From positions 1 to 64,000 of the forward strand of contig CABUHI010000008.1 in the NCBI GenBank assembly GCA_902491345.1: DNA of 64,000 nucleotides, given 5' to 3'. Numbering within the stretch: position 1 is the stretch's first letter; every line of letters starts with the position of its first letter. Both the position numbers and the translations under genes were made by a program. The DNA is from an uncultured Collinsella sp. Its GTDB lineage: Bacteria; Actinomycetota; Coriobacteriia; Coriobacteriales; Coriobacteriaceae. Positions 9,414 to 18,234 of this stretch are shown here, piece after piece. The notes beneath the pieces are model-generated. The model saw nothing but the letters and a program-made list of their open reading frames with translations, searched no databases and was not told the origin of the DNA.

Positions 9414-10691
9414 TTAGGCGCTGTACTTGTTTGCCTCGCCGAAGGTGCCGCCCTCGACAATCCAGCCGTCCTTCATGATGACGTCCATGTTGTCGGTGTT
9501 GAGCACGTGGATGTCGGCGGCGACGTCACCGTTGACGACCAGCAGGTCGGCGCACTTGCCGGCCTCGATGGAACCGGTCTCGTCCTCGATGTGGCACATC
9601 TTGGCACCGTTGAGGGTGGCACAGGTGATGGTCTCGACCGGGGTGAAGCCGATCTTGTCGACGAACTCGTACATCTCCTCGATGGAGCAGGTGCCGTACG
9701 GGGTGACGAAGGAGAAGGAGTCGGAGCCGATCGTCATGACGACGCCGCGCTTCTTGGCCTCGCGCAGGCAGTCGTAGTTGCGCTGCAGCTCCTTCTCGAC
9801 CAGGGTGCCCTCGTACTTGTCGTGCAGCTCGGGAACGTAGACGGGCGGATAGGTGGCGTACCAGGTGGGCAGGAAGGCGATCGTCGGGGTGAAGAAGGTG
9901 CCCTGCTCGGCCATGAGGTCCATGGTGCGCTCATCGATATCGAAGCCGTGAATCAGCTGCTCGCAGCCAAAACGAACGGAATCGTAGGCAGCGGCGTGGT
10001 TGTTGTAGCAGTGGCTCCACACGGGGATGCCGACCATCTTGGCCTCTTCGACCACGGCCTGAATCTCCTCGGAGCAGTAGTGCTGGTCGCGGCCGGAGTC
10101 CCAGCGCCAGATGCCGCCACCGGTAGCCCAGATCTTGATGGCATCGGGGTTCTCGCGCAGGCGACGGCGGACGGCCTTGCGCAGATCCCAAGGACCGTCG
10201 ACCTGATCGCCCCAGGGGTGCGATTCCTTGTTGAGCTCCTGGCTGCAGTGGTGGGAGTCGCCGTGGCCGGCAACGCGGCAGAAGCCAAGGCCGGTGGCCA
10301 GAACGCGCGGGCCCTTGAAGACGCCCTTGTCGATGCAGTCACGGATCTGGATACCAAAGCGGCCGATCTCGCAGACGGTGGTGAGGCCGTGGGTGAGGCA
10401 GTCGTAGGCCTGCTTGACGGCGACGGCCTGCTTCTCGAGGAGCGGCTGCATGACCCAGTCGGTGTCATCGTCGGTCAGGTTGCCCGAGAAGTGCAGGTGG
10501 GTGTCGATCAGGCCGGGAAGGACAGTCTTGCCGGCGGCGTCGATGACCTCAACGCCCTCGGGAAGGTCCTGCATGGCGCCGGCGTACTCGATCTTGCCGT
10601 TGTCGTCGACGAGAACGAGGGAGTTCTCGACCGGCTCGGCACCGGTACCGTCGATGAGCTTGCCGCCAACGATTGCATACTTAGTGGACAT
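9414..10691 (-). CDS. Metal-dependent amidohydrolase (imidazolonepropionase/prolidase-like)
   Basis: A 425-residue enzyme of the amidohydrolase superfamily, cytoplasmic. The metal ligands follow the family order: DTHLH near residue 63, a Lys in AIKIWATGGG (candidate carboxylated lysine), a His in VWSHCYN, a His in LIHGFD and an Asp in TIGSDSF. N- and C-terminal beta segments (VGGKLIDGTG; GSIEAGKCADLLVV) form the composite sandwich. Related enzymes cleave cyclic amides, hydantoin-like rings or Xaa-Pro/Xaa-Arg dipeptides; the substrate is not predictable here. AAGGAGGAACC precedes the ATG. The permease gene upstream on the same strand probably imports its substrate. Confidence 0.82.
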   Translation of the reverse strand: MSTKYAIVGGKLIDGTGAEPVENSLVLVDDNGKIEYAGAMQDLPEGVEVIDAAGKTVLPGLIDTHLHFSGNLTDDDTDWVMQPLLEKQAVAVKQAYDCLTHGLTTVCEIGRFGIQIRDCIDKGVFKGPRVLATGLGFCRVAGHGDSHHCSQELNKESHPWGDQVDGPWDLRKAVRRRLRENPDAIKIWATGGGIWRWDSGRDQHYCSEEIQAVVEEAKMVGIPVWSHCYNNHAAAYDSVRFGCEQLIHGFDIDERTMDLMAEQGTFFTPTIAFLPTWYATYPPVYVPELHDKYEGTLVEKELQRNYDCLREAKKRGVVMTIGSDSFSFVTPYGTCSIEEMYEFVDKIGFTPVETITCATLNGAKMCHIEDETGSIEAGKCADLLVVNGDVAADIHVLNTDNMDVIMKDGWIVEGGTFGEANKYSA

Positions 10692-10773
10692 GGTTCCTCC
10701 TTATGGATCCATATAGTGGGCGAGGCCGTGTTGGGTTAAGGCCTCACAAAGCTACCCAAGTGGTGCCGGGTTC

Positions 10774-10802
10774 GGTGCGCGGAAGAGAGGGTCCCGCGCA
10801 CC
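10774..10802 (-). terminator. Hairpin between permease and amidohydrolase
   Basis: The arms GGTGCGCGG and CCGCGCACC form a 9-bp stem between two same-strand genes, without a T-run. It may be a processing or attenuation hairpin within one operon. Confidence 0.4.
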
Positions 10803-10822
10803 TGATCCGCCCCGGCTCGGCG

Positions 10823-12274
10823 TTACTTTTTGCGGGAATTGGTGAAAGCCATGAGGGCCAGGCCAATAGCCAACCAGCCGATCACGATGCTCCACTCCAC
10901 CATGTTGAGGGAGGCGGGAGAGAACGGAATCACGAGCAGGCCGATGATGATGGCGCAGGCAGCGATAGCGAGGCCGATGCCAAACTTGCCGCCGGGTACC
11001 TCGTAGGGACGAGGCAAGTCGGGCTCGGTGAAGCGCATGCGCAGGCAGGCGAGAGCGACCATGCCGCAGGAGAAGATGAAGGCGAGAGCCGACACGTTGG
11101 TCAGAGGGATGAGCATGTTCTTGCCCAAAAACGGTCCGATGACGGTTATGACGCCCAGAACGACGCAAGCGAGCTTGGGAGCGCCGGACTTGGGGTCGAC
11201 CTCAGCGAACTTCTCGGGCAGCTGGCCCTTGCGGCCCATGGCGAGCATGATGCGGCTCGTGGCGCCGTAGAAGGAGTTCATCGGGCCCATGGGTCCAAGC
11301 GTGGCGATGACGAGCATGGCCAGGTACAGAAGCATGTTGATGCCCTTGAGGCAGGCGAGCGCGGGAACCGGGCTCTTAACGAACTCATGCCAGTCGAGGA
11401 TGGTGCCGAACGAGTAGATACAGACCATGTAGAAGCCGCCGGCGGCCAGCAGGGCCAAGGAGATGATCTTGCCGAACTTGTTCCAGTTGAGGCCCTCGGC
11501 TGCTTCCTCAGCCTGCTGAGGAATGGTGTCGAAGCCGGCGTAGAAGAACGGGGTCAGAACCAGGACCGACACGATGCCGGCAAACAGGCTGGAGCTCTCG
11601 GTAGCGGCCTTGCCGCCGCCAGCGCCGGCGACCTGGGAGAACACGGGCATGGCGTTGTCCGGCGAGCCGGTGAACAGCGAGACGCCCATGGCGAGCAGCA
11701 TGCCGCAGAGCAGGGCCTTGGTCAGGAAGGCCTGAAGCTTGGCAGCCGAGCTGGCACCGCGGAAGTTGAGAAAGATGACGTAGACTGCAAAGCCGAGCGC
11801 GATCAGCGTCGGGAACAGGTAAACGTCGGCCCCCAGGATGGTGTAGAGCTTGACGGCGCGCAGCCACTCAAGGCCGGGCAGGCTGCCGAACATCTCGGAC
11901 ACGAGGGTCGAAATGGCGATGGCCTCCCACGGGCACAGGATGCCGTTGCCCAGGGCCAAAAGCCATCCGGTGATGTAGCTCAGCGTACGGCCAAAGCTAC
12001 GATCGACATACTCGACGATGCCGCCCGAGATGGGGATAGCAGCCGTGAGCTCACCGAAAACAGCTCCGACGGGCACGAGGAAGATTGCACCCAAGAGGAA
12101 TGCGATCATAGCGGGAACGGGACCGCCGCCCACGACCATCCAGTCGCCGACCTGCAGAACCCAACCGGTACCGATAATGGCACCGAAACCGATGGTGAAG
12201 AAGTTCCAGAGCGAAAGCGTTTTCTTCATGCCGCCGTTATCCTCGACTGCAACCTCTGCGTTCTTGTCCGCCAT
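10823..12274 (-). CDS. APC-superfamily amino acid permease
   Basis: A 483-residue polytopic protein with about 12 helices. The start of helix 1 carries the APC signature GFGAIIGTGWV, and EYVDRSFGRTLSYITGW and FFYAGFDTIPQQAEE are typical later segments. Proton- or exchange-driven uptake of an amino acid or amine is expected. The ATG at 12274 is chosen because AAGGAGGGGAACA precedes it; the 13-codon extension lacks a site. With the amidohydrolase downstream and carbamate kinase nearby it suggests import and cleavage of a nitrogen-rich solute; that link is inference. Confidence 0.85.
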   Translation of the reverse strand: MADKNAEVAVEDNGGMKKTLSLWNFFTIGFGAIIGTGWVLQVGDWMVVGGGPVPAMIAFLLGAIFLVPVGAVFGELTAAIPISGGIVEYVDRSFGRTLSYITGWLLALGNGILCPWEAIAISTLVSEMFGSLPGLEWLRAVKLYTILGADVYLFPTLIALGFAVYVIFLNFRGASSAAKLQAFLTKALLCGMLLAMGVSLFTGSPDNAMPVFSQVAGAGGGKAATESSSLFAGIVSVLVLTPFFYAGFDTIPQQAEEAAEGLNWNKFGKIISLALLAAGGFYMVCIYSFGTILDWHEFVKSPVPALACLKGINMLLYLAMLVIATLGPMGPMNSFYGATSRIMLAMGRKGQLPEKFAEVDPKSGAPKLACVVLGVITVIGPFLGKNMLIPLTNVSALAFIFSCGMVALACLRMRFTEPDLPRPYEVPGGKFGIGLAIAACAIIIGLLVIPFSPASLNMVEWSIVIGWLAIGLALMAFTNSRKK

Positions 12275-12634
12275 TGTTCCCCTCCTTTCCTGTTTGACGC
12301 CCCTTGGCGTCACCCCTTGCGCGGTCCGTTTTGCCGCGCGCTTTTATTCCATGGCTTTAAGATACGGCCTTGGCGCAGCATGTCCGCCCATGGCTCGACC
12401 GAAGGCCGAACTCGCATATGAGCGGCGCCGTTTTTGGGACGAACGGCACGGTTTGCCGCTCATTGTTGCCGCCTGACCGACGGGCGCACGCTCATCGGAC
12501 GCATATAGAGATGTTTTTGAGGCCGTGCGTTTTGCGCCTTTCGTACCGTTTACCGAGCTTTTGACGCGCAGGCCCATTTGTTGCACATCTTTTTTGTAGG
12601 ATAGACAGGTTATACATGAGACAAGGCGGTACGA
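12275..12634. other. Intergenic region between divergent permease and C39-like genes
   Basis: The 360 bases between two divergent genes hold no ORF with a ribosome binding site. Both promoters must be here, but no box pair is strong enough to assign. No riboswitch fold was recognised. Confidence 0.5.
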
Positions 12635-13669
12635 ATGGCATACGGATACAACGACGGTGATCAACGGCGACAAAGCGTTCGCCTTGCTGGCCGTACCACG
12701 CCGACGCCCAGAAGTGCCACGAGCGGCAATCCGCAACGTCCTCAAGAGCAACCCAGGCCTTCGTCTCGGCAGCAGGCAAGCAGAACACGGCAGAGCGGCC
12801 GTCCGAGCACGGGCACAAGTGCGCAGCAAGATAACCGCTTGGGTGCGCGCACTCGACAGCGTCAGGCCGAGGTTCCGCAACTGCGCCGCAACGGCGCACG
12901 TCAGCCCGGCATCCATATCAACCGCTTCTTTTCGCATCCCCAAGGCGGACGCGACGGCAAGCCCTCCCGCTCGACATCGCACGCGACTGCCACCGCCCTG
13001 CCGGCTCGTCGACATCGCCTCGCACTGTGCTCTATCCTTACCTGTCTGGTCTTTGTGCTTATGAGCTCCTGTATGTCCCACGGGTCGGCCGGTCTCGAGC
13101 CCGCCGCCGAGGACAAGCTGCTCAAGGCCCCCGTCGCACCCGGTTATTCTTTCGCCTTTTCGACCCCACGCTCGCAATGGCAAGCCGGCACGATGCCCCA
13201 TATCTATCAGATCGACCCTGCGTGGTCGGAGCTGCCTTACGCCGGCGGCACCATCCGCCAAAATGCCTGCGGGCCCACGTGCCTCACCATGGTCTACATC
13301 TTTAAGACGGGACGCACCAATATGACCCCCGTCGATATGTGCGCGCTTTCCGAGACGGGCAATTACGCCCCCACCGGTGCAACCGAATGGTCGTTTATGA
13401 CGAGCGGCGCGTGGCAGTTGGGACTTAACGGAACGGAGCTCCATACCGATCGCGACTCGATGACTCAGGCGCTGCGTTCGGGAGCGCCCGTCATCGCCGC
13501 CGTTCGGCCGGGCACCTTCACCAGCGTTGGACACTACATTGTGCTTTACGGTATTGACGACGCCGATCAGATTGGAGTCTTCGATCCCAACTCGGCCAGC
13601 CGCAGCGCCCGCCGCTGGGGCGTCGTAGAGGTCCTTAACGAAGTCGAAGCCATGTGGGCCTACTACTAG
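12635..13669 (+). CDS. Membrane-anchored C39-like peptidase domain protein
   Basis: A 344-residue protein in three parts. Residues 1-125 are basic, Arg/Ser/Pro/Gln-rich and probably disordered. A hydrophobic span lies at about 129-147. The C-terminal region is papain-like, of the peptidase C39-like type: Cys212 in NACGPTC, His299 in GHYIVLYG and Asp316 in VFDPNS form a plausible triad. The catalytic domain should face outside. There is no ABC domain, so it is not a bacteriocin exporter peptidase; cleavage of wall or surface peptides is a guess. AAGGCGG precedes the ATG. It is divergent from the permease and stands alone. Confidence 0.75.
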   Translation: MAYGYNDGDQRRQSVRLAGRTTPTPRSATSGNPQRPQEQPRPSSRQQASRTRQSGRPSTGTSAQQDNRLGARTRQRQAEVPQLRRNGARQPGIHINRFFSHPQGGRDGKPSRSTSHATATALPARRHRLALCSILTCLVFVLMSSCMSHGSAGLEPAAEDKLLKAPVAPGYSFAFSTPRSQWQAGTMPHIYQIDPAWSELPYAGGTIRQNACGPTCLTMVYIFKTGRTNMTPVDMCALSETGNYAPTGATEWSFMTSGAWQLGLNGTELHTDRDSMTQALRSGAPVIAAVRPGTFTSVGHYIVLYGIDDADQIGVFDPNSASRSARRWGVVEVLNEVEAMWAYY

Positions 13670-13702
13670 CCATTGGGGACAGACTTAAATGAGTGGTCGC
13701 TA

Positions 13703-13726
13703 GGGACAGCCTTTAAGGACTGTCCC
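13703..13726. repeat. GGGACAG/CTGTCCC hairpin
   Basis: A short inverted repeat with 7-bp arms GGGACAG and CTGTCCC in the gap after the C39-like gene. It lies beside the GTCCC-type repeat that follows. It resembles REP-type palindromes and has no T-run. Confidence 0.5.
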
Positions 13727-13764
13727 AAGCTGCCGGCAGGAAAGGAACGTCCCCAAGTGCCGGG
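13722..13764. repeat. Dispersed GTCCC/GCCGGCAG repeat, copy 1
   Basis: The core AGGAAAGGAACGTCCC, flanked by GCCGG motifs, recurs at 22319-22360 and, with one change, at 29053-29095. The latter two lie inside a larger duplication. It is noncoding and may be a REP-like element. Confidence 0.6.
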
Positions 13765-13790
13765 TTCCCAATGACTAGGTGAATAGCAAA

Positions 13791-13820
13791 AGCCCCGCAG
13801 TCGGAGCGGACCGCGGGGCT
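13791..13820 (-). terminator. Terminator of carbamate kinase gene
   Basis: The arms AGCCCCGC (13791-13798) and GCGGGGCT (13813-13820) form a stem followed on the minus strand by TTTTGC, 65 bases after the stop. Confidence 0.75.
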
Positions 13821-13885
13821 CATGAAGAGAGGCTAGTTTGCGGGCGCCTTGCCCGGCGCCCACGAGAGAGGCAATGGAGTAGAGG

Positions 13886-14848
13886 CTACTCGTGGATGCG
13901 GGTACCGGAGAGGCCGGCCATGGTCTCGGCGGCCTTGTCCAGGGCGCCGATGATGCAGGTGCGGCCCTTGCGGGAGCGGGCGAACTTGATGGCGGCGCGG
14001 ACCTTGGGCTCCATGGAACCCTTGCCGAACTGGCCCTCGTCGGCCAGGCGCTCGGCCTCCTCGGCGGTGATGTCCTCGAGCTCCTCCTGATTGGGCTTGC
14101 CAAAGTTGATGGCGACATGCTCAACGGCGGTCAGCAGGAACAGAACGTCGGCGTCGCAGTCCTCGGCCAGCAGCTCGCCGCCCAGGTCCTTGTCGATGAC
14201 GGCGGGAACGCCCTTGTAGCAGCCCTTGTTCTCGTAGTCGCGGACGACGGGGATGCCGCCGCCACCGCAGGCGATGACGATGAACTCGTTGTCGAGCAGG
14301 TTGAGGATGGAGTCAGCCTCGACGATCTTCTTGGGATCGGGGGAAGCGACGACGCGACGCCAGCCGCGGCCGGAATCCTCGACGAAGACCTTGGAAGGAT
14401 CCTCGGCCATGAACTCCTTGGCCTGCTCCTCGGTGTAGAAGGGGCCAATCGGCTTGGTCGGGTTCTTGAACGCGGGATCGTCGGGGTCGCACTCGATCTG
14501 GGTGACGACGGTTGCGGCGTGCCAACGCTTATAGCGCTTGTGCATCTCGCGGCCAATGCCCTGCTGCAGGTGATAGCCGATGTAGCCCTGGGACATGGCG
14601 CCGCACTCGGGCAGCGGCATCTCGGGGGTGCCGATGGCGTCGTGGGCGGCGGCGAAGGCGTTCTGGATCATGCCGACCTGCGGGCCGTTGCCGTGGGTGA
14701 TGATGATCTCGTTGCCCTGCTCGATCAGGCCGAGGAGAGCGTGAGCGGTGTTGCTCACGGCCTCGATCTGCTCAACGGGGTTGTTGCCGAGGGCGTTGCC
14801 GCCAAGGGCGACGACGATACGATCGGGCTTGCCAAGAGGCTTAGACAT
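13886..14848 (-). CDS. arcC: Carbamate kinase
   Basis: A 320-residue cytoplasmic amino-acid-kinase-fold enzyme. It makes ATP from carbamoyl phosphate and ADP. Diagnostic segments are IVVALGGNALG at the N terminus, ITHGNGPQVG, the MSQGYIGYHLQQ helix, IACGGGGIPV and VIDKDLGGELLA (catalytic Lys), and the closing MEPKVRAAIKF. Length is normal for ArcC. AAAGGATT precedes the ATG at 14848; the earlier start lacks a site. No arginine deiminase or ornithine carbamoyltransferase lies next to it, so its carbamoyl phosphate may come from another nitrogen compound, perhaps handled by the nearby amidohydrolase. Confidence 0.95.
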   Translation of the reverse strand: MSKPLGKPDRIVVALGGNALGNNPVEQIEAVSNTAHALLGLIEQGNEIIITHGNGPQVGMIQNAFAAAHDAIGTPEMPLPECGAMSQGYIGYHLQQGIGREMHKRYKRWHAATVVTQIECDPDDPAFKNPTKPIGPFYTEEQAKEFMAEDPSKVFVEDSGRGWRRVVASPDPKKIVEADSILNLLDNEFIVIACGGGGIPVVRDYENKGCYKGVPAVIDKDLGGELLAEDCDADVLFLLTAVEHVAINFGKPNQEELEDITAEEAERLADEGQFGKGSMEPKVRAAIKFARSRKGRTCIIGALDKAAETMAGLSGTRIHE

Positions 14849-15452
14849 TGCTGGAATCCTTTCTGTAAAAGGCCTACAACCCATTAATAACCCGCGCCCG
14901 TGCGATACGCGAGTTTATTAAGGTTTATATTCTCTTTATCGCTCATTTTATTCATTTTGAAAATAGTTGAACGGTGAACGGTCGCTTTTACCCGCTCAGC
15001 GTAAAGAAAACCAGCTCAAGCATATCTACGTCATTTACGTGCAACTTTATTTTAATAGAGCAGGGATTAGACCAGATTATGCAAACTGTATCTTTACTAA
15101 ACATAAAACAGACAGCGCAAAATCTTACTCGCACTATACGAGATTCTATGCACTTATTGGACGAGTATGCAGCCCTGCAATAACATGGCGTTTTTCATCC
15201 AGCATAAGGAATATAGATGAGTGCCTATGCCGCGCGTCGGCCGGCAGCCGGCGAGCCGTCTCGTCGATTGTCGCTTCCAGAAAACCAAAAACTGATATTG
15301 CACGCGCAATTGAGGCATGGTACTTTAGCGAAGAACAGCGCGGGCTGGGGCGACAGAGACCTGTCGTGAAGTTTGGGTTCGGCGACCCCGCTGCTGTCTT
15401 CTCCTTATCCGCCAGCGAACCCCTTGAGCGACGGATTGAGGAGGTCCTTGCT
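14849..15452. other. Long AT-rich intergenic leader before the DUF3830 gene
   Basis: About 600 bases between divergent genes. The left half is AT-rich; the right half has short GC-rich dyads (for example near 15230-15255). A continuous plus-strand frame from 14967 runs into the next gene, but its codons and composition look noncoding and it has no binding site. The length would suit a regulatory leader; no known riboswitch was recognised. Confidence 0.45.
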
Positions 15453-15869
15453 ATGACAAAAATGCTCAAGATCACGCTGAATGGCGAGACGTTTCTCGCC
15501 GACATGCTCTGGGACAAGGCTCCCGAGACATGCAAGCTGTTCGAATCGTCCTGTCCGGTCGAATCACGTATCTTTTCGGCTAAGATCTGCGATGCCGAGG
15601 TAACCTATCCCGTATCGGGCCCCATCGCCAATTACGAGCACATCGAGAGCCCCGTCTTTCACGAGCCAGCGGGTGCCGTGAGCTGGTATGGCGGCTGGTC
15701 GTCAATTTGCATCTTCTTTGACGTGTGCGAGCCCTTTGGCACCTGTAACATGTTCGCCCGCATCTGCGGAGCCGACCGCAAGCGCTTTGCCGCCGCCTGC
15801 CGCAATGTCTGGGACAACCAGGGCATGTACATCAAAAACGAAATCGTCGAGATCGAAGCGGAGGCCTAA
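15453..15869 (+). CDS. DUF3830-like (cyclophilin-fold) protein
   Basis: A 138-residue protein starting MTKMLKITLNGETFLADMLW, with KAPETCKLF next. This matches the small DUF3830/cyclophilin-like beta-barrel proteins seen in many anaerobes. Members of the broader fold bind peptides or small ligands; no catalytic role is established. A 162-codon upstream in-frame extension is rejected because GAGGAGGT sits just before the ATG at 15453. The next gene starts two bases after the stop, so the two are in one operon. Proximity to carbamate kinase recalls catabolic clusters for cyclic amides, but this is inference. Confidence 0.7.
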   Translation: MTKMLKITLNGETFLADMLWDKAPETCKLFESSCPVESRIFSAKICDAEVTYPVSGPIANYEHIESPVFHEPAGAVSWYGGWSSICIFFDVCEPFGTCNMFARICGADRKRFAAACRNVWDNQGMYIKNEIVEIEAEA

Positions 15870-15871
15870 AG

Positions 15872-16396
15872 ATGATGGATATCAACACCCTGCTCACGCT
15901 CGACCTTGCCGAGTACGCCACTGCACTTGAAGCCCTCGCCGACCAAATGATGCTCGAGGAGCCGCGCGATATCGACTACATGCGCCGCCGCAAGCTCGAC
16001 ACCGGCCGCGAATTCGCCGTCTGGAACTTCACCGTCGGCTACTGTATGAACGCCGCCGATGCCCTCTCCCTCCTGCGAGCCCAGGCCAACGAAAACGCCA
16101 ACGACGGCACCGCCGACCTCGCAACGATCAGAAACAGTGCCGCACGCCTGTGCGACTGGTTCTCGGGCGCTTTCGACGTCACCGGCAAAATGGATGACAC
16201 CACGGCAATCCTCGCCCACAGCCGCGACCTCTACGCCCAGGTCGAGACTCACGAGCAGTTCGCGGCCCTCACCCGCGCCACCGAGCGCTATCTGGTCCAG
16301 CTCCAATTTTGGGTCGACCGCCAGATTCCCTGGCCGGCTATTAGCGACCTCGTCCACGGCTACCGCCTACGCACAGAGAGCGGCGAGACAAGGTAA
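15872..16396 (+). CDS. Hypothetical helical protein
   Basis: A 174-residue soluble protein that I do not recognise. The sequence predicts mostly alpha-helix, with several Trp/Tyr/Arg-containing amphipathic stretches (YMRRRKLDTGREFAVWNF; RYLVQLQFWVDRQIPWPAI) and no signal peptide, metal motif or membrane span. GGAGG in the end of the preceding gene supplies its binding site; the spacing of two bases between genes implies co-translation with the DUF3830 protein. Codon use is strongly GC3 like the neighbours, so it is probably native and real. Confidence 0.7.
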   Translation: MMDINTLLTLDLAEYATALEALADQMMLEEPRDIDYMRRRKLDTGREFAVWNFTVGYCMNAADALSLLRAQANENANDGTADLATIRNSAARLCDWFSGAFDVTGKMDDTTAILAHSRDLYAQVETHEQFAALTRATERYLVQLQFWVDRQIPWPAISDLVHGYRLRTESGETR

Positions 16397-16451
16397 CCAA
16401 GCAAGCAGCACCGACAACACCCCACCATCGGAATCCAAAGTAAGTATCAGA

Positions 16452-16485
16452 GGGCTGGAGACGCACCCAACAGCGTCCCCAGCCC
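16452..16485 (+). terminator. Hairpin after the DUF3830 operon
   Basis: Arms of 13 bases (16452-16464 with 16473-16485, one mismatch) form a strong hairpin 55 bases after the operon end. A T-run is lacking, so it may be an mRNA 3' end stabiliser instead of an intrinsic terminator. Confidence 0.45.
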
Positions 16486-16540
16486 CTTCGCAAAGTAGAG
16501 CACTGTTTCAGTGGCCTTGAGGCCTATTCGAACCTTTGCT

Positions 16541-16624
16541 ATCTCCCAATTTTTGTATATTTACGACATTATTATCTGCCAATTTTTGTATGATTTTAGG
16601 CGATTCTATCTGTCAATTTTTGTC
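16541..16624 (+). promoter_or_regulatory. Three direct repeats upstream of AAA/DUF4143 gene
   Basis: The motif ATCTNNCAATTTTTGT occurs at 16541, 16574 and 16608, spaced 33 and 34 bases (about three helical turns). The last copy ends just before the likely binding site of the ATPase gene. Such phased repeats suggest an operator or iteron-like site for a DNA-binding protein. They are AT-rich in an otherwise GC-rich region. Confidence 0.6.
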
Positions 16625-16637
16625 ATTTGGGGGTTTA

Positions 16638-17999
16638 ATGCTACGCCGTAAGGTCACTGATAGGCTTTTGAGCTGGAAGAATAACTCCAATAAGGCATTA
16701 CTTGTTACTGGCGCGCGTCAGATTGGCAAGAGCTATGCGATTCGCGCGTTTGGAAAAAGCAACTACGCTTCGTATTTTGAGGTCAATTTACTACTCGATG
16801 TCGAAGCAAGGAATGCACTTGTTGGCGCAAAGAACTCCGTTGACTTTATCAACCGCGTAGCCCTTCTTGCGGATGCGCCGCTTGTTGAGGGCGATACGCT
16901 TGTCTTTGTCGATGAGATTCAGGAGTATCCGCAGATCGTTACACTCATGAAGGCGTTGGTCGAGGATGGGCGCTTTAGCTATGTCTTCTCGGGGTCTATG
17001 CTTGGGACTGAGTTTAAGGGGATCTCTTCTTTTCCGGTGGGGTATGTAGAGCACATTGTTATGCGCCCGATGGATTTTGAAGAGTTTTGTTGGGCAAACA
17101 GCGTCAGCGAGAATGTGCTTGCAGGCATTCGCAGCTGCCTTGTCGAGAAACATCCTGTCGAAAACTATATTCATGAGGCGATGCTCAAGAACTATAGAGC
17201 TTATATCGTTTGCGGCGGCATGCCGGAGGTCGTTCAGAATTATATTGATTCGGGTTATTCGCTCGTGAGCACACGTGAGCTTCAAACTCAGCTGGTCGAT
17301 CAGTACAAAAGCGATATCTCAAAATATGCATCGACTCGCGCGTTTAACGTTCGGTCGATTTTTGAGCAAATTCCCGTTCAGCTTGAGGCGGAGTCTCATC
17401 GCTTTGTTGTTTCGTCTCTGGGTGAGGGAGCTCGCCTTAAAAAATATGAGCAGGATTTCCTGTGGCTTGTTAACGCAGGTGTTGGATTGATGGTCGCCAG
17501 GGTGACGGAGCCACGGAGTCCTCTCAAGAGGACGGAGAAAACGACAGCCTTCAAACTATACGAGTCTGATACAGGCATGCTCGCATCGCGATACCCTGGC
17601 AGCACTGCACGCGCTGTCTATCTTGATATGAAAACTCCCAACCTTGGTGGTCTCTATGAGAACGTGGTCGCGCAGGAACTCGTTGCCCTCGGGGCGGATG
17701 CATGGTACTACCAAACGCGTGAGGTCGGTGAAGTTGACTTTGTGATCGAAGGCGTCCACGGTCATGTTGTCCCAATCGAGGTCAAATCGGGCAAGAAAGT
17801 TCGAGCGCACGCGGCCCTCGATCGTCTGATGAGTGTGGGCGAGTACAAAATTCCCGAGGCCGTTGTACTAAGCCACGAGAATCTCAGCAAAGAGGGCAAG
17901 GTTCTGTACGTTCCAATCTACATGACGTTTTGTCTCGATGAGTTTATGGAAAAGGATGACCCCAATAACGATTTCTCGTTCGCGCCCATATCTCTCTAG
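16638..17999 (+). CDS. AAA_14/DUF4143 ATP-binding protein
   Basis: A 453-residue protein of the two-domain AAA_14 + DUF4143 type. Walker A is TGARQIGKSY near residue 23, Walker B is LVFVDEIQEYP near 90, and a sensor-like FSGSML follows. The C-terminal DUF4143 part (about 195-400) ends with a PD-(D/E)XK-like segment: EVGEVDFVIEG then VPIEVKSGK. The biological role of this large family is unresolved; roles in phage defence or DNA transactions are speculation. ATG at 16638 is chosen over a 34-codon extension that would translate the direct repeats. GC content is below the neighbours, suggesting horizontal acquisition. Confidence 0.8.
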   Translation: MLRRKVTDRLLSWKNNSNKALLVTGARQIGKSYAIRAFGKSNYASYFEVNLLLDVEARNALVGAKNSVDFINRVALLADAPLVEGDTLVFVDEIQEYPQIVTLMKALVEDGRFSYVFSGSMLGTEFKGISSFPVGYVEHIVMRPMDFEEFCWANSVSENVLAGIRSCLVEKHPVENYIHEAMLKNYRAYIVCGGMPEVVQNYIDSGYSLVSTRELQTQLVDQYKSDISKYASTRAFNVRSIFEQIPVQLEAESHRFVVSSLGEGARLKKYEQDFLWLVNAGVGLMVARVTEPRSPLKRTEKTTAFKLYESDTGMLASRYPGSTARAVYLDMKTPNLGGLYENVVAQELVALGADAWYYQTREVGEVDFVIEGVHGHVVPIEVKSGKKVRAHAALDRLMSVGEYKIPEAVVLSHENLSKEGKVLYVPIYMTFCLDEFMEKDDPNNDFSFAPISL

Positions 18000-18060
18000 C
18001 CATTTGAATCTGCAATCCAGCCCCGTCCACGCATCAATGCATTTCCCAAGGTGCTGCGCG

Positions 18061-18163
18061 TTTCGCGGCAAAGCCGCGAAAAAGCAAAGGGATAAGAAGC
18101 CGCAACAACCCCGCCCCCCATCCATCCCCAAAGCAACGCGCCTTTCGCGGCAAAGCCGCGAAA
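18061..18163. repeat. Paired identical GCGGCAAAGCCGC hairpins
   Basis: Two identical 21-bp palindromes built on TTTCGCGGC/GCCGCGAAA with a 3-base centre lie at 18061-18081 and 18143-18163. They sit 3' of the ATPase gene in a gap that otherwise holds no gene. REP-like. Confidence 0.65.
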
Positions 18164-18234
18164 CAGCGACCGGGACAAAAGGCCCCACCAACCACGTCCT
18201 TCATTCAGCCACACAATCCAAGGACGTAGTCGTA

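Noticed and set aside
10703..12421. 572-codon open frame antisense to the APC permease
   Set aside because: Composition (Gly/Asp/His/Glu-rich without structure) is typical of an antisense shadow of a hydrophobic GC3-rich gene.
12344..13534. 396-codon open frame antisense to the C39-like gene
   Set aside because: Arg/Ala-rich shadow of a GC-rich gene; the plus-strand frame has catalytic motifs, a membrane span and a binding site.
14967..15452. 160-codon in-frame extension upstream of the DUF3830 protein
   Set aside because: No ribosome binding site, noncoding-looking codons, and a strong GAGGAGGT site exists at the internal ATG 15453.
16541..16624. CRISPR-like interpretation of the three phased repeats
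   Set aside because: Only three short degenerate units, spacers of 17-18 bases, no cas genes; an operator is more plausible.
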